Positions 35,452-44,539 are shown, numbered from the stretch's first letter. The stretch: DNA of 64,000 nt from Candidatus Accumulibacter similis (GCA_013347225.1 CP054595.1:4150415-4214414), one strand, 5' to 3'. Notes: generated by a model not told the origin, from the sequence alone. Program-made: numbers and translations.

Positions 35452-37892
35452 TGAGCGAGGCCAACTCCCGTCAATCCGGACCCGCTGGCTGGCGCCGCCG
35501 CTGCCTGAGCGCGGCAGCAGCCCTGTTGCTCGCCGGATGCGCGGCACAGGAGGCCTACCGCGAAGGCCAGACGCTGCTCGCCGAAGACAAGGTCGACGCC
35601 GGCTTGGCGAAGATCCAGGAAGCGATGCTCCTCGACCCCAGCGCCGTCGAGTATCGCATCGGCTACATCCGCGCCCAGGACCGTCATCTCAATGCGAGCC
35701 TGGCACGCGCGGAACGCGCCTTCGTCGAAGGCCGCTACGACGAGGCCGAGGCAGCCTATCGCCGCGCCCTGACGCTGCAACCGGGCAATGAGCGTGCGAC
35801 CGCCGGGTTGCGCCAGATCGATGGCGCCCGCCGGCACGAAGTCCTGTTTCAGGAAGCCGAAGCAGCTTGGGCGAAGAAGGATCCGGAGCTGGCGCTGGCT
35901 CACCTGCGGGTGGTCCTCGTCGCCTACCCGAAGCACGAGCGCGCCCTCGCCTTGCAGCGCCTGATCGAGGAAAAGTCCGCCAAGGGCGCCAGGGAGTCCA
36001 CCCTGGCGGCGGCGTTCAGGAAGCCGATCACCATCGAGTTCAGGGACACGCCGCTGAAGACGGTCTTCGAGGTCATCTCGCGGACATCTGGGCTCAACTT
36101 CGTCTTCGACAAGGATCTGCGCGCCGACCAGAAGACAACCATCTTTCTGCGCAACAGCACGATCGAAGCCGCGATCAACGTCCTCCTGCTCACCAACCAG
36201 CTCGAACAGCGGATCCTTGACGGCAACTCGATCCTCATCTACCCCGGCACACCGGCAAAGCACAAGGATTACCAGGCGCTGGTCGTGAAGACGTACTACC
36301 TGGCGAATTCGGACGCCAAGACTGTTGGCACGACGCTGAAGACGATGCTCAAGACGAAGGACATCGTTGTCGACGAAAAACTGAACATGGTGATGATCCG
36401 CGACAGTGCCGAAGCCATCCGGGTCGCCGACAAGCTGGTGGCCGTGCAGGACGTTCCCGAGCCCGAAGTGATGCTGGAAGTCGAGATCCTCGAAGTGAGT
36501 CGCAATCGTCTGCAGACTCTCGGAGTGAACTGGCCCGACAGCATGTTCCTGCGCGCGCTGCCCGTCGACACACTGACGCTGAAGCAACTCGGCAACATCA
36601 ACTCATCGACGACCGGCGTCACCATTGGACCGGCGGTCATCCGGGCGAACCAGCTCGATGCCGACGTAAACCTGCTGGCCAACCCGCGAATCCGCGCCCG
36701 CAACCGGGAAAAGGCGAAGATCCTGATCGGCGAGCGCGTGCCGAACATCACCTCGACGATCACCGCGACCGGCTTCTCCTCCGAGTCGGTGACGTACATC
36801 GACGTCGGCCTCAAGCTCGATATCGAACCGACGATCTATCTCGACAACGAGGTCGCCCTCAAGGTGACCCTCGAAGTCAGCAACATTCTCGACAAGGAAA
36901 CCACCAAGACCGGCACGGTGGCGTACCGCATCGGCACGCGCACGGCAACCAGCGTGCTGCGCCTGAAGGACGGGGAAAACCAGTTGATGGCCGGACTGAT
37001 CAGCGACGAAGACCGGCGCACCGCCAGCAAGCTGCCGTTCCTCGGCGAGATCCCGGTCCTCGGCCGGCTCTTCGGCAGCCACAGCGACGAGGGGAAGAAG
37101 ACCGAGATCGTGCTGTCGATCACGCCGCGAATCCTGCGCAACATCCAGCGGGTCGACGCCTACTTGGCCGAGTTCGACGGCGGCACCGAGACCAGCTTCC
37201 GCTCGCGGCCGGAGAGCGGCGGCACAGGCGCGCAATTGCCGGTCACGCCCGTACCGGGCATCCGTCCGAACAGCCAGGCGGCACCGGCTGCCGCGCCCGG
37301 AGCTGGCGCCGGCGGTGCAACAGCCAACCCCTTCGCCTCGCCTGCGGCCGCCTCGCTGCAGCAGGGAACCACGGCCGATCCGCTGGGAAGCCCGGTCACG
37401 CCGTCGGCGGAGGGTTCCGCGGCATCCGCCGGATCGCTCCTGTCGGGCAGCGGTGGCCTGGCCGGCGCCGTTCCCGGCGGGACGGCGCAACTGCTCTGGC
37501 AGGGTCCGACCGCACTGCGGACCGGCGAGACGGCAACGGTGCAACTGGTGATGCAGGCCGACCAGCCGGTGGTCAGCGTACCATTGGCGGTCGCCTTCGA
37601 TCCGCGGGCGCTGCAGGTCGCCAACGTCAGCGAAGGCGGCTTCCTGCGCCAGGGTGGTGCAACGACGACCTTCAACTACCGCGTTGATCCCGGTGGCCAG
37701 GTGTTGTTGACGACGACGCGATCCGGCGCCGGCGGCGCCAGCGCTCCGGATGTCCTCGCCACGCTGACGTTCCGCGCGCTGGCGGCGGGCGCCTCGCGCA
37801 TCGAGCTGATCACCATCGCCCCGATCGCTGCCGGTGGTGCGTCGATCACCGCCGCCCCACCGGCACCGCACACCCTGACCATCAACCCCTGA
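35451..37892 (+). CDS. gspD: Lipoprotein secretin GspD fused to a C-terminal cohesin domain
   Basis: 813 residues from a GTG at 35451 with GGAGG 10 bases upstream. Lipobox LLLAGC (Cys30) gives a lipid anchor; TPR-like helices at about 31-190 (DEAEAAYRRALTLQPGNERA); secretin N-domains from about 195 (ITIEFRDTPLKTVFEVISRT); secretin core at about 400-570 (LANPRIRARNREKAKILIGE, LPFLGEIPVLGRLFGS). A low-complexity Ala/Gly/Pro linker of about 100 residues is followed by a cohesin-type beta sandwich from about 680 to the end (VQLVMQADQPVVSVPLAVAF). The outer-membrane channel of the operon; the cohesin module would face the cell exterior or periplasmic mouth. Confidence 0.92.
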   Translation: MSEANSRQSGPAGWRRRCLSAAAALLLAGCAAQEAYREGQTLLAEDKVDAGLAKIQEAMLLDPSAVEYRIGYIRAQDRHLNASLARAERAFVEGRYDEAEAAYRRALTLQPGNERATAGLRQIDGARRHEVLFQEAEAAWAKKDPELALAHLRVVLVAYPKHERALALQRLIEEKSAKGARESTLAAAFRKPITIEFRDTPLKTVFEVISRTSGLNFVFDKDLRADQKTTIFLRNSTIEAAINVLLLTNQLEQRILDGNSILIYPGTPAKHKDYQALVVKTYYLANSDAKTVGTTLKTMLKTKDIVVDEKLNMVMIRDSAEAIRVADKLVAVQDVPEPEVMLEVEILEVSRNRLQTLGVNWPDSMFLRALPVDTLTLKQLGNINSSTTGVTIGPAVIRANQLDADVNLLANPRIRARNREKAKILIGERVPNITSTITATGFSSESVTYIDVGLKLDIEPTIYLDNEVALKVTLEVSNILDKETTKTGTVAYRIGTRTATSVLRLKDGENQLMAGLISDEDRRTASKLPFLGEIPVLGRLFGSHSDEGKKTEIVLSITPRILRNIQRVDAYLAEFDGGTETSFRSRPESGGTGAQLPVTPVPGIRPNSQAAPAAAPGAGAGGATANPFASPAAASLQQGTTADPLGSPVTPSAEGSAASAGSLLSGSGGLAGAVPGGTAQLLWQGPTALRTGETATVQLVMQADQPVVSVPLAVAFDPRALQVANVSEGGFLRQGGATTTFNYRVDPGGQVLLTTTRSGAGGASAPDVLATLTFRALAAGASRIELITIAPIAAGGASITAAPPAPHTLTINP

Positions 37893-37895
37893 TCG

Positions 37896-38429
37896 ATGAC
37901 GCCGCCCATCACCTTCCGGCCGCGTGCCCAGACGGCTCCATGGCGGCAGCCTGGAGAACGCCAGGGACGTGGCTTCTCGCTGATCGAGCTGATGATCACC
38001 CTCGCCGTGGTCGCCGTTCTCGCCACGGTCGTCGTTCCGGTTGCCCAGACGTCGATCCAGCGCAGCAAGGAGCACGATCTGCGGCTCGCGTTGCGCGAGC
38101 TGCGCCACGCGATCGACCTCTACAAGAAGGCCCACGACGAAGGGCGGATCCGTAAAGTGGCCGGCGAGACCGGCTACCCGAAGACACTCACCATCCTCGT
38201 CGAGGGTGAGGAGGATGTGCGCGATCCCAAGCACCGCAAGATCTACTTCCTGCGCCGCATCCCGCGCGACCCGATGCATCCGGATACCAGCGTGCCGGCC
38301 GCAGACACCTGGGCCAGGAGAGCCTACGCGAGCGAACCCGACAACCCACAGGAAGGCGACGACGTCTACGACGTCCATTCGAGATCCGCCGGTGTTGGTC
38401 TCAACGGCGTCCCCTACCGCCAATGGTGA
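37896..38429 (+). CDS. Pseudopilin (GspG/PulG-like)
   Basis: 177 residues with prepilin site Gly26/Phe27 (GRGFSLIELMITLAVVAVLA) and Glu +5 conserved, after a basic leader of 26 residues. The body is short and charged (LRELRHAIDLYKKAHDEGRI, RKIYFLRRIPRDPMHPDTSV), of the GspG-like type without a clear calcium site. Starts 3 bases after gspD; overlaps the next gene by 7 bases. Probably a minor pseudopilin. Confidence 0.88.
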   Translation: MTPPITFRPRAQTAPWRQPGERQGRGFSLIELMITLAVVAVLATVVVPVAQTSIQRSKEHDLRLALRELRHAIDLYKKAHDEGRIRKVAGETGYPKTLTILVEGEEDVRDPKHRKIYFLRRIPRDPMHPDTSVPAADTWARRAYASEPDNPQEGDDVYDVHSRSAGVGLNGVPYRQW

Positions 38430-38863
38430 AACACGGCAAACCGCGGCAACCCCGCCATCGCACCGGCCGCTCCGGCAACCGGGTCGAGCCGGTCGGCAAG
38501 GGATTCACGCTGATCGAACTGCTCGTCGTGCTGTCGATCATCGCCCTGCTGCTGACGATTGCCGTTCCGCGCTACTTCCACAGCATCGACAGTTCGAAGG
38601 AAGCGGTTCTCGGCGAGAATCTGCGCATCGTTCGCGAGACGATCGACCGGTTCTACGGCGACAAGGGACGCTACCCGGAGAACCTCGAGGAACTGGTCGC
38701 CGAGAGGTACCTGCGGGCACTGCCGCATGACCCGGTCACCGGCAGCACGAGCACCTGGACGATCATACCGCCGCAGGCGCCGGACGCGCAGGGCAAGGTC
38801 TACGACATCAGGAGCGGCGCCCCGGGTACGACCAGGGACGGCAAGCCCTTTGCGGACCTCTGA
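38423..38863 (+). CDS. Pseudopilin (GspG/PulG-like)
   Basis: 146 residues; prepilin site Gly27/Phe28 (VGKGFTLIELLVVLSIIALL) with Glu +5. The globular part (ETIDRFYGDKGRYPENLEELVAERYL, LPHDPVTGSTSTW) matches the type II pseudopilin pattern. Sequence resembles the preceding gene, so the two may be an old duplication. Part of the same operon. Confidence 0.9.
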   Translation: MVKHGKPRQPRHRTGRSGNRVEPVGKGFTLIELLVVLSIIALLLTIAVPRYFHSIDSSKEAVLGENLRIVRETIDRFYGDKGRYPENLEELVAERYLRALPHDPVTGSTSTWTIIPPQAPDAQGKVYDIRSGAPGTTRDGKPFADL

Positions 38864-38865
38864 CG

Positions 38866-39525
38866 ATGCCGCGCGCCCGCCCCTGCAGGCGACACCGTCA
38901 CCGCCACCAGTGCGGCTTCACCTACCTAGCACTGCTGATCCTCGTCGCCACGCTCGCGCTGGCGACGAGCGCGACGCTGACCCTGGGCAGCATCGCCCAG
39001 CGTCGTGAGGCCGAGCAGCGACTGCTCGAGGTGGGCACCGCCTATCGCCAGGCGATCGCCAGCTACCTCAACAGCAGCCCGGGCGGTCGGCGCAGCTATC
39101 CCCCTGCCCTCGCCGACCTGCTCAAGGACCCGCGCTACCCGGGCATCCGCCGTCACCTGCGGCAGCTCTATCCCGACCCGATCACCGGCAAGCCCGAGTG
39201 GGGCCTGATCGCCGCACCGGGCGGCGGCATCATGGGCGTGCACAGCCTCTCCGACGCGCGCGCCATCAAGATCGCCGGGTTCGATCCCGAGAACCAGTTG
39301 TTCGAAGGCAAGGAGCGATACTCCGAGTGGGTCTTTGCCGTCCTGCCGGCGGCACCGGCGAGAGGCAGCGCACCGGCCGGCGTGGCGCAGGGCAGCAACA
39401 CCGTGCCGCCAGCACCCGGACTGGCGGCGCCAGCGGGAGCGGCAGCACTGTTTCCCGCGCCGGCGCCGGCGCCGGCTCCTCTCCAGGGCCAGACGCCGCA
39501 GTCGTTGCCCATCGTCCCGCGGTAG
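38866..39525 (+). CDS. Atypical pseudopilin without Glu+5, proline/alanine-rich tail
   Basis: 219 residues. The prepilin-like site is Gly17/Phe18 in CGFTYLALLILVATLALATS, but mature position +5 is Ala, not Glu, as in GspK-type tip pseudopilins. The body (EVGTAYRQAIASYLNSSPGG, PPALADLLKDPRYPGIRRHL, PDPITGKPEWGLI) is conserved in T2SS-like clusters, and the last 60 residues are Ala/Pro/Gly-rich low complexity. A missing Glu +5 suggests a tip or capping role. Last gene of the operon. Confidence 0.85.
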   Translation: MPRARPCRRHRHRHQCGFTYLALLILVATLALATSATLTLGSIAQRREAEQRLLEVGTAYRQAIASYLNSSPGGRRSYPPALADLLKDPRYPGIRRHLRQLYPDPITGKPEWGLIAAPGGGIMGVHSLSDARAIKIAGFDPENQLFEGKERYSEWVFAVLPAAPARGSAPAGVAQGSNTVPPAPGLAAPAGAAALFPAPAPAPAPLQGQTPQSLPIVPR

Positions 39526-40008
39526 CAACGACGGCCGGCGTGGCCGCCACGTGCGGCTTCCCGGCAAGCGCAGCGGGACCAGAGACAGGCGATGCCTGTC
39601 CTGTTCGACGCACCGAGCCAGCTTCCGGCAAGCTGTGCTATCGTTGCTCGCGGTACGCGCGATCGGGTTTTCGACGCTCCCATCGTGTCAGAAATGGCCG
39701 CCTGCCGCCGTCCCCGCCGCTTGCGCGAAAGGGTCCGGCCGGATCGGGCGTTTGGCAATCGACTCGCAGTCTCACCGTCGTTCGCCCGTGATCTCTCATT
39801 TCGTTTCGCCCGTGACCTCCTGCCTGGCGGGCATCGGGTTGGCGCTGCCCGCGCTTGCCGGAGCGCGATGCGCCAACCCGACGATCATCTCGCCGCCCGC
39901 GCGATCGACCCAGTCGTCGGTACGTAACCGATAACCAGCCGGCGTTCTTCCCCGCGCTCGCCGTCCTGACGAGAATGCCTTCCTTGGCTCACGGAATGGA
40001 GGTCAGGG
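39526..40008. other. Intergenic stretch with a truncated signal-peptide start and the presumed IS66 left end
   Basis: At 39788 a GTG opens a frame with a plausible signal peptide (VTSCLAGIGLALPALAGARCA) that breaks off after 48 codons near 39930, where GTAACCGATAACCAGCC (from 39924) resembles a terminal repeat of an IS66-family element. The first 250 bases show no gene. I read this as a gene interrupted by the IS, with moderate doubt. Confidence 0.4.
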
Positions 40009-40314
40009 ATGGAGAAGACGACCAGGAGGTTGCGGGTGAAGCGTGGCGCGGAGCAGTGGCGGGTCCTGCTGTCGCGCTTTGACGGCAGCGGTTTGAGCGT
40101 CGCTGAATTCTGCGCGCGCGAAGGAATCAGCGACACCAGCTTCCATCGCTGGCGGAGCCGCCTGCGGGCCGGCGGCAGCAGCAAACCCGAGCGTGCGGCG
40201 CCGGCAGCCTTTCTCGATGTCGGCGTGCTGCGTCGCGAGAGCTCGTCAGCTGCGCGTCTTGAACTGACCCTCGACCTCGGCGGAGGTCTGCAGCTGTTCC
40301 TCGTTCGCGGCTGA
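40009..40314 (+). CDS. tnpA: IS66-family accessory protein TnpA
   Basis: 101 residues with the IS66 OrfA pattern: LLSRFDGSGLSVAEFCAREG and ISDTSFHRWRSRLR form a helix-turn-helix like that of small IS66/IS3 OrfA proteins. The stop overlaps the tnpB start by one base (TGATG), the usual IS66 layout. Intact, but the element as a whole is broken. Confidence 0.85.
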   Translation: MEKTTRRLRVKRGAEQWRVLLSRFDGSGLSVAEFCAREGISDTSFHRWRSRLRAGGSSKPERAAPAAFLDVGVLRRESSSAARLELTLDLGGGLQLFLVRG

Positions 40315-40562
40315 TGTTCTTCCCGGAAGCGCGAATTCGCGTGCAGGTCTATGGTTGCCCGGTCGATCTGCGTCAATCCTTCGACGGGCTGATTGCGCTG
40401 ACGCGCCACGCGCTGCGCGAGGACCCCGTGAGCGGACAACTCTTCGTCTTCTTCAACCGGCGCTCGACGCTGGTCAAGGTGCTCTACTGGGACCGCGGTG
40501 GTTTCTGCGTCTGGGCCAAGCGTCTCGAGGCTGGCCGTTTCATTTCCGACTGGTCCAAGGCG
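40314..40562 (+). pseudogene. tnpB: Truncated IS66 TnpB
   Basis: Begins with the standard TnpB start (FFPEARIRVQVYGCPVDLRQ) and runs through DPVSGQLFVFFNRR and VKVLYWDRGGFCVWAKRLEAGRF. Normal TnpB has about 115 residues; here the family sequence stops around residue 83 and the frame continues into unrelated sequence for 200 codons. The break near 40,555-40,575 is an internal deletion joining tnpB to tnpC. Confidence 0.8.
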
Positions 40563-40794
40563 AGCACTCGAGAGCCGCGAGATCAAGCACGTCGAGGCGG
40601 CGCTGGGGCTGACGCCTGCCGAGCGAGCGGTGCTGCTGTCGGATGGCTACCACGCCTATGCCCACTATGCGGCGAAGACCGGGATCACGCATGCCCAGTG
40701 CTGGACGCACACCCGTCGTGGCTTCTTCGAGGCGCAGGCCGCCGAACCGGAAGCCGGCCGCGCGGCGGAAGGAGGCGGGGGAGACGGGGGGTAA
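40563..40794 (+). pseudogene. tnpC: IS66 TnpC transposase fragment
   Basis: In a different frame from tnpB the sequence reads VLLSDGYHAYAHYAAKTGITHAQCWTHTRRGFFEAQ. This is the central DDE region of the IS66 transposase (the D of LSDGY and the CWTHTRRGFFEA motif). Only about 75 of roughly 500 residues remain, followed by a stop. The 3' half and right terminal repeat are missing, so the element cannot move by itself. Confidence 0.85.
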
Positions 40795-41038
40795 AGCAGG
40801 TGAGACTCCGGCTTCAGGGACCGGCGAGCTACCCACAGAAACTTTCACATTGGACGTCTCCCGAGGCGAGTAGCATCGCGCTTCAGGACGATCGCAATGG
40901 GGCTGTGAGCAGGCCAACGGAAGCGGACTCGAGTGCTCCCGCGGCGGCCCCCCGTCTCCTCGAAGCGTTGAGTAGCTCGGCAGGCTGCGATGAAGATACG
41001 GATGCCGCGCTGCGGCGAGATGGAGCTCGCTGCCCCGC

Positions 41039-42061
41039 TCAGCAGACCCATCGCTGCGCATCGCTGAGCAGGGTTCGGCGCCGGATGAGTTCGCGGCGAG
41101 GAAAGCGGCACGGCAGCAGGCTGATGACCGGAGCGCTCCTGACCACCACCAGCGGCAGCGCGATGTCGACGGCTGCCTCGTCCGATCCTTCCGGGACGAC
41201 GAGATTCATCTGATCCAGTCGCAACCTGGCCGTTTCGATGTGAAGATGGTCGGCGCCGTGCATCAGCACGTGCTGGATGCGCTCGATGGCATGTTCGAGC
41301 GCGTTGCCGGCAATCGAACACGCTGCCAGCGCCTGTTCGTTCCGCGACAGGCTGGCTTCGACCTCCTCGATCTGCACTTCCCGCCGCCCGCCATGACCAA
41401 CCACCGTTTCGAGGCCGGCTCGCTGTCCCTTGAGGATCATCAGCCGGTCGAGCAGGATCGAGCGCTGTGTCGCGAGGTCATTGCTGATCACCGCGGCCGA
41501 AGCGATCTGCCGCAGCGCTTCGTTCGCCAGGAACCTGAATGCACGGCGGCGAATCTCGAGCCGCGCCTCCTCCTCGCAGCCGCTCGGCAGGACGACCTTC
41601 TTGTCGCCACACGAAACGGCCGTTCGCACGACGTCGCGCTGCACCACGTCGCCGCTCGTCGCCACCACGACGCGTTGCTCCTCGCAACGAATGAAACGCA
41701 GAGCCGCCCACACATGGTCGGCGTCCGCCGCCTGGTCGAAAAAATCCTGGACCGCCCGGCTGCGACTGAAGACCGCCGGGACATCGCGAGCGCTGGCAAA
41801 AACCGCGCGCAGGACCGGATTGTCTGCCCACAGCGCCGCACTGGCCTCGATCGCCCGGGGAATCTGCGCCTCGATCTTCCGGCAGTACAGGACTGCCTGC
41901 TCGACAGCCGGAGCCAGCCTGCGACGATAACCGGGAACGAGCTTCAGGCGCGGATTGACGATCCCCACCACCTGCTCGATGCGCGTTTCGATGACCGCCG
42001 GATCGACGACCGTCCCGGTCGCCACGTCATTGCCGCCGAAAAGCCAGTCGAGAATTCCCAT
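41039..42061 (-). CDS. Conserved protein of unknown function
   Basis: 340 residues, no signal peptide or membrane segment. The N-terminus MGILDWLFGGND suggests an amphipathic start; the body is largely helical (ETRIEQVVGIVNPRLKLVPG, YRRRLAPAVEQAVLYCRKIE, RRAFRFLANEALRQIASAAV, QIEEVEASLSRNEQALAACS). I recognise no domain. It stands alone, next to the IS66 remnant and before the glycerophosphodiester genes, all on the minus strand. Codon use looks native. The 245-base gap on its 3' side (40,795-41,038) holds only leftover sequence. Confidence 0.75.
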   Translation of the reverse strand: MGILDWLFGGNDVATGTVVDPAVIETRIEQVVGIVNPRLKLVPGYRRRLAPAVEQAVLYCRKIEAQIPRAIEASAALWADNPVLRAVFASARDVPAVFSRSRAVQDFFDQAADADHVWAALRFIRCEEQRVVVATSGDVVQRDVVRTAVSCGDKKVVLPSGCEEEARLEIRRRAFRFLANEALRQIASAAVISNDLATQRSILLDRLMILKGQRAGLETVVGHGGRREVQIEEVEASLSRNEQALAACSIAGNALEHAIERIQHVLMHGADHLHIETARLRLDQMNLVVPEGSDEAAVDIALPLVVVRSAPVISLLPCRFPRRELIRRRTLLSDAQRWVC

Positions 42062-42290
42062 GCCTCCCCCCTGTCACATCCTTGCTGCCTCGTTTCCAAG
42101 GCGCCGCAGCAAGTGGGAAAGATGAAGCAGCGGTGGCTGCGAGTCAAGCTGCCAACCAGCAACGCCTGCGTCAACCGCCTGGCGCACGGCCACCGCGCCG
42201 GCAGAGCAGCAGACACGCCACCCCGGTCTCGGCCGCACCTGTCCGCATCGCGCTCATCGACCTCGCACGGGCGATGGGCGGCGTCTGGGA

Positions 42291-43091
42291 TCACGCGACC
42301 CTGCCGCTGCCGGCATGATCCGCCGCGCGCCCGGCTGCCGACTCGCCGTCGGCGATGAGGTCGATGCGATCGGTGAACACCGCCGCGACGCCACGTGCGA
42401 ACAGGTCCGACGCCAGCAGCGGATCATTGACCGTATAGCAGAGCACCGGTATTTCGCCGGCGCGTGCTTCCGCGAGCACGCGATCGTCCAGCAGCGCGGC
42501 GTCGCAGTGCAGCGTCAGCGCCCCGAGCCGGCGCAGGCGCATGCGCCAGTCGGCGGGGACGCGCTCGAAGAGGCAGCCGACCGGCAGGGTCGGCGCCACC
42601 GTGCGCGCCGCCCGAAGCGCGGCTTCGGAGAACGACGAGACGAGTGGCGGCAGTTGCCCGGTGCCGCTCCACAATTCCTCCACCAGCCGCCCGACGACTC
42701 TGCCGGTCAGTTCTTCGCAGCCGGCCGCCGGCTTGATCTCGACATTGGCGTGCAGGCCAAGCTGACGACACGCGGCCGCAGCCGCGGCCAGGGTCGGCAC
42801 ACCTTCGCCGGCGAAAGCCGGGTGCCGACTGACGCCGGCATCGAGGCGACGCAGCCGCGCGTCGCTCGCGTCACACACGCGGCCTGCGCCATCGGTGGTC
42901 CGTTCGAGGGTCTCGTCATGCAACAGCCAGGGCGACCCGTCGGCCGACAGCATGACGTCGAATTCGACCGCCGTGATGCCGAGACAGGCAGCGATGCGCA
43001 GGCCGGAGAGCGTGTTCTCGGGGGCCAGCGCACCACCGCAGCGGTGTGCGAAAACGCGCGGCAGGCGCCAGCCGAGCCGCGCCGTGATCAC
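42291..43091 (-). CDS. ugpQ: Glycerophosphodiester phosphodiesterase
   Basis: 266 residues of the GDPD TIM-barrel family: FAHRCGGALAPENTL (catalytic His-Arg), VEFDVMLSADGSPWLLHDET (metal-binding Glu/Asp and second catalytic His), VEIKPAAG and CYTVNDPLLASDLF. It releases sn-glycerol-3-phosphate from glycerophosphodiesters in the cytoplasm. It overlaps the end of the binding-protein gene by 4 bases, as in ugp operons. Confidence 0.93.
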   Translation of the reverse strand: MITARLGWRLPRVFAHRCGGALAPENTLSGLRIAACLGITAVEFDVMLSADGSPWLLHDETLERTTDGAGRVCDASDARLRRLDAGVSRHPAFAGEGVPTLAAAAAACRQLGLHANVEIKPAAGCEELTGRVVGRLVEELWSGTGQLPPLVSSFSEAALRAARTVAPTLPVGCLFERVPADWRMRLRRLGALTLHCDAALLDDRVLAEARAGEIPVLCYTVNDPLLASDLFARGVAAVFTDRIDLIADGESAAGRAADHAGSGRVA

Positions 43092-44362
43092 TTCTTCCTG
43101 GCTGGCGCCTTGGCCGCTGCCGCCGGCGCCTGGTTCATGACCAGATTGCCGCGCTGCACGGCGATGTCGAGCGCCTCCTTGGCCGGCGTCTTGCCGGACC
43201 AGGCGGCCTCGAGTTCCTCCTCGACGATGATGCGCACCTTCTCGATCTCCGAGACACGAATCGTGCGCAGCGCCGCCGGACCCTGCAACTGGCGATAGGC
43301 GATGTTGAGACCGGCAACGTCAGGCTGCAGCAGCTTGCTGCCGGCGGCGGCGCGCCCGGCGGCGGTCATCGGCAGGAAGCCCGAGGCAGCGGTGAGCTGG
43401 ACCTGCATATCTGGTTCCATCAGGAAGCGGACGAGCTGCGCGATTCCCTTGTACTCGGCCGGCTTCCGGCCGGCGGCAGCCCACAGCGACGCACCACCGG
43501 CCAGGGTCTGCTGCGGCGCTCCCTGCACATCGTCGTGATAGGGCAAAGGCGAGACGCCGGTGTCGACCCTGCGGCTCTCATGCAGCGCGCCGAAGAGCGC
43601 CGACGAACTGGTCAGCATCCCACACTCGCCTTCCGCGAAGCGCCTGTCGGCCTCGTCGCGGCGGCCGAAGTAGATGAAGAAGCGCGCCTTCGCCCAAGTC
43701 GTCAGCAGCGCCGTGTGCTTGACCTGCGGCAGGCCGTTGAAGATCAGCCGGCCCTTGGCATCGGCGACTTCGACGCCATTCCAGGCGCTGAGGTTGTCGA
43801 TATGCACCCACGCCGGCCAGGAAGTGGCATACGGGCACTTGCTGCCGGCGTCGAAGAGCTTGTCCGCTGCCTGCTGCACTTCGGCCCAGGTCTTGGGCGG
43901 CTTCTCAGGGTCGAGGCCGGCCTTGCGGAAGGCGCTCTTGTTGATGAACAGGATCGGTGTGGACAGGCCGAGCGGCAGAGCCGCCAAGCCGCCTTTCGCA
44001 TCGGTCAGGCCAACGCGCATTTCGGGAGCGATCCTGCTGCCGTCGAAGGGAATGCCGGCTTCGGTCATGATCTGCTGGATCGGTTTGAAGGTCGCCTTGG
44101 CGGCGACGTAATGCCCCTGCTCCTCACGCGTCACGAGGTTGAGATCCGTCGCCGGTTCGCCCTGCACGCGGCGCACCAGTTTGACTTGGTAGTCCTTCTG
44201 GCCTCCGTTGAAGCGCTCCACCACCTTCTCGACGCGCTCGGCACGCTCCTCGTCGAGCTGGTGCGACAGCAGGATCTCTGCCGGCGCGGCCGCCGTCAGG
44301 CTGGGCATGGAAGCGGCAAGGGCAAGAGCCAGTGCCGTCGGAAGGAATTTGCGCAAGAGCAT
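43088..44362 (-). CDS. ugpB: sn-glycerol-3-phosphate ABC transporter binding protein
   Basis: 424 residues with signal peptide (LALALAASMPSLTAAAP) and the extracellular solute-binding family 1 fold; PPKTWAEVQQAADKLF, SAWNGVEVADAKG, ECGMLTSSSALFGAL and LPYHDDVQGAPQQTLAGGAS match UgpB. It should bind glycerol-3-phosphate or its diesters in the periplasm. The permease and ATPase genes (ugpA, E, C) are not in this window, so only ugpB-ugpQ form this operon. Confidence 0.88.
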   Translation of the reverse strand: MLLRKFLPTALALALAASMPSLTAAAPAEILLSHQLDEERAERVEKVVERFNGGQKDYQVKLVRRVQGEPATDLNLVTREEQGHYVAAKATFKPIQQIMTEAGIPFDGSRIAPEMRVGLTDAKGGLAALPLGLSTPILFINKSAFRKAGLDPEKPPKTWAEVQQAADKLFDAGSKCPYATSWPAWVHIDNLSAWNGVEVADAKGRLIFNGLPQVKHTALLTTWAKARFFIYFGRRDEADRRFAEGECGMLTSSSALFGALHESRRVDTGVSPLPYHDDVQGAPQQTLAGGASLWAAAGRKPAEYKGIAQLVRFLMEPDMQVQLTAASGFLPMTAAGRAAAGSKLLQPDVAGLNIAYRQLQGPAALRTIRVSEIEKVRIIVEEELEAAWSGKTPAKEALDIAVQRGNLVMNQAPAAAAKAPARKK

Positions 44363-44496
44363 GGCAGTCCTTTGGTAGCGAGAAAAAGAGTGCGATTATA
44401 GCGGCAGGAGGCAAAGTACTGGCAAGCGATGCCGCCCAGCGGCAGCCACAAAGCGTCACCACCGGCAGCGAAAGCGGCGTGGCAAGCCTTCGTTTG

Positions 44497-44506
44497 TGGT
44501 TAAAAT
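44497..44506 (+). promoter_or_regulatory. Possible promoter of the small lipoprotein gene
   Basis: TGGTTAAAAT, an extended -10-like box, lies about 35 bases before the GTG start of the next gene in a short AT-richer patch between divergent genes. The -35 region is weak. Confidence 0.35.
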
Positions 44507-44539
44507 GCGGGACTGACCTTCAGCTTCTCGGGAAGCACC

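Noticed and set aside
36603..38423. 606-codon minus-strand frame opposite the secretin and first pseudopilin
   Set aside because: Shadow of genes with strong family motifs; no domain of its own.
40314..41213. A single 299-codon gene starting with tnpB
   Set aside because: Family similarity ends near codon 83; the rest is read-through across a deletion and into non-IS DNA.
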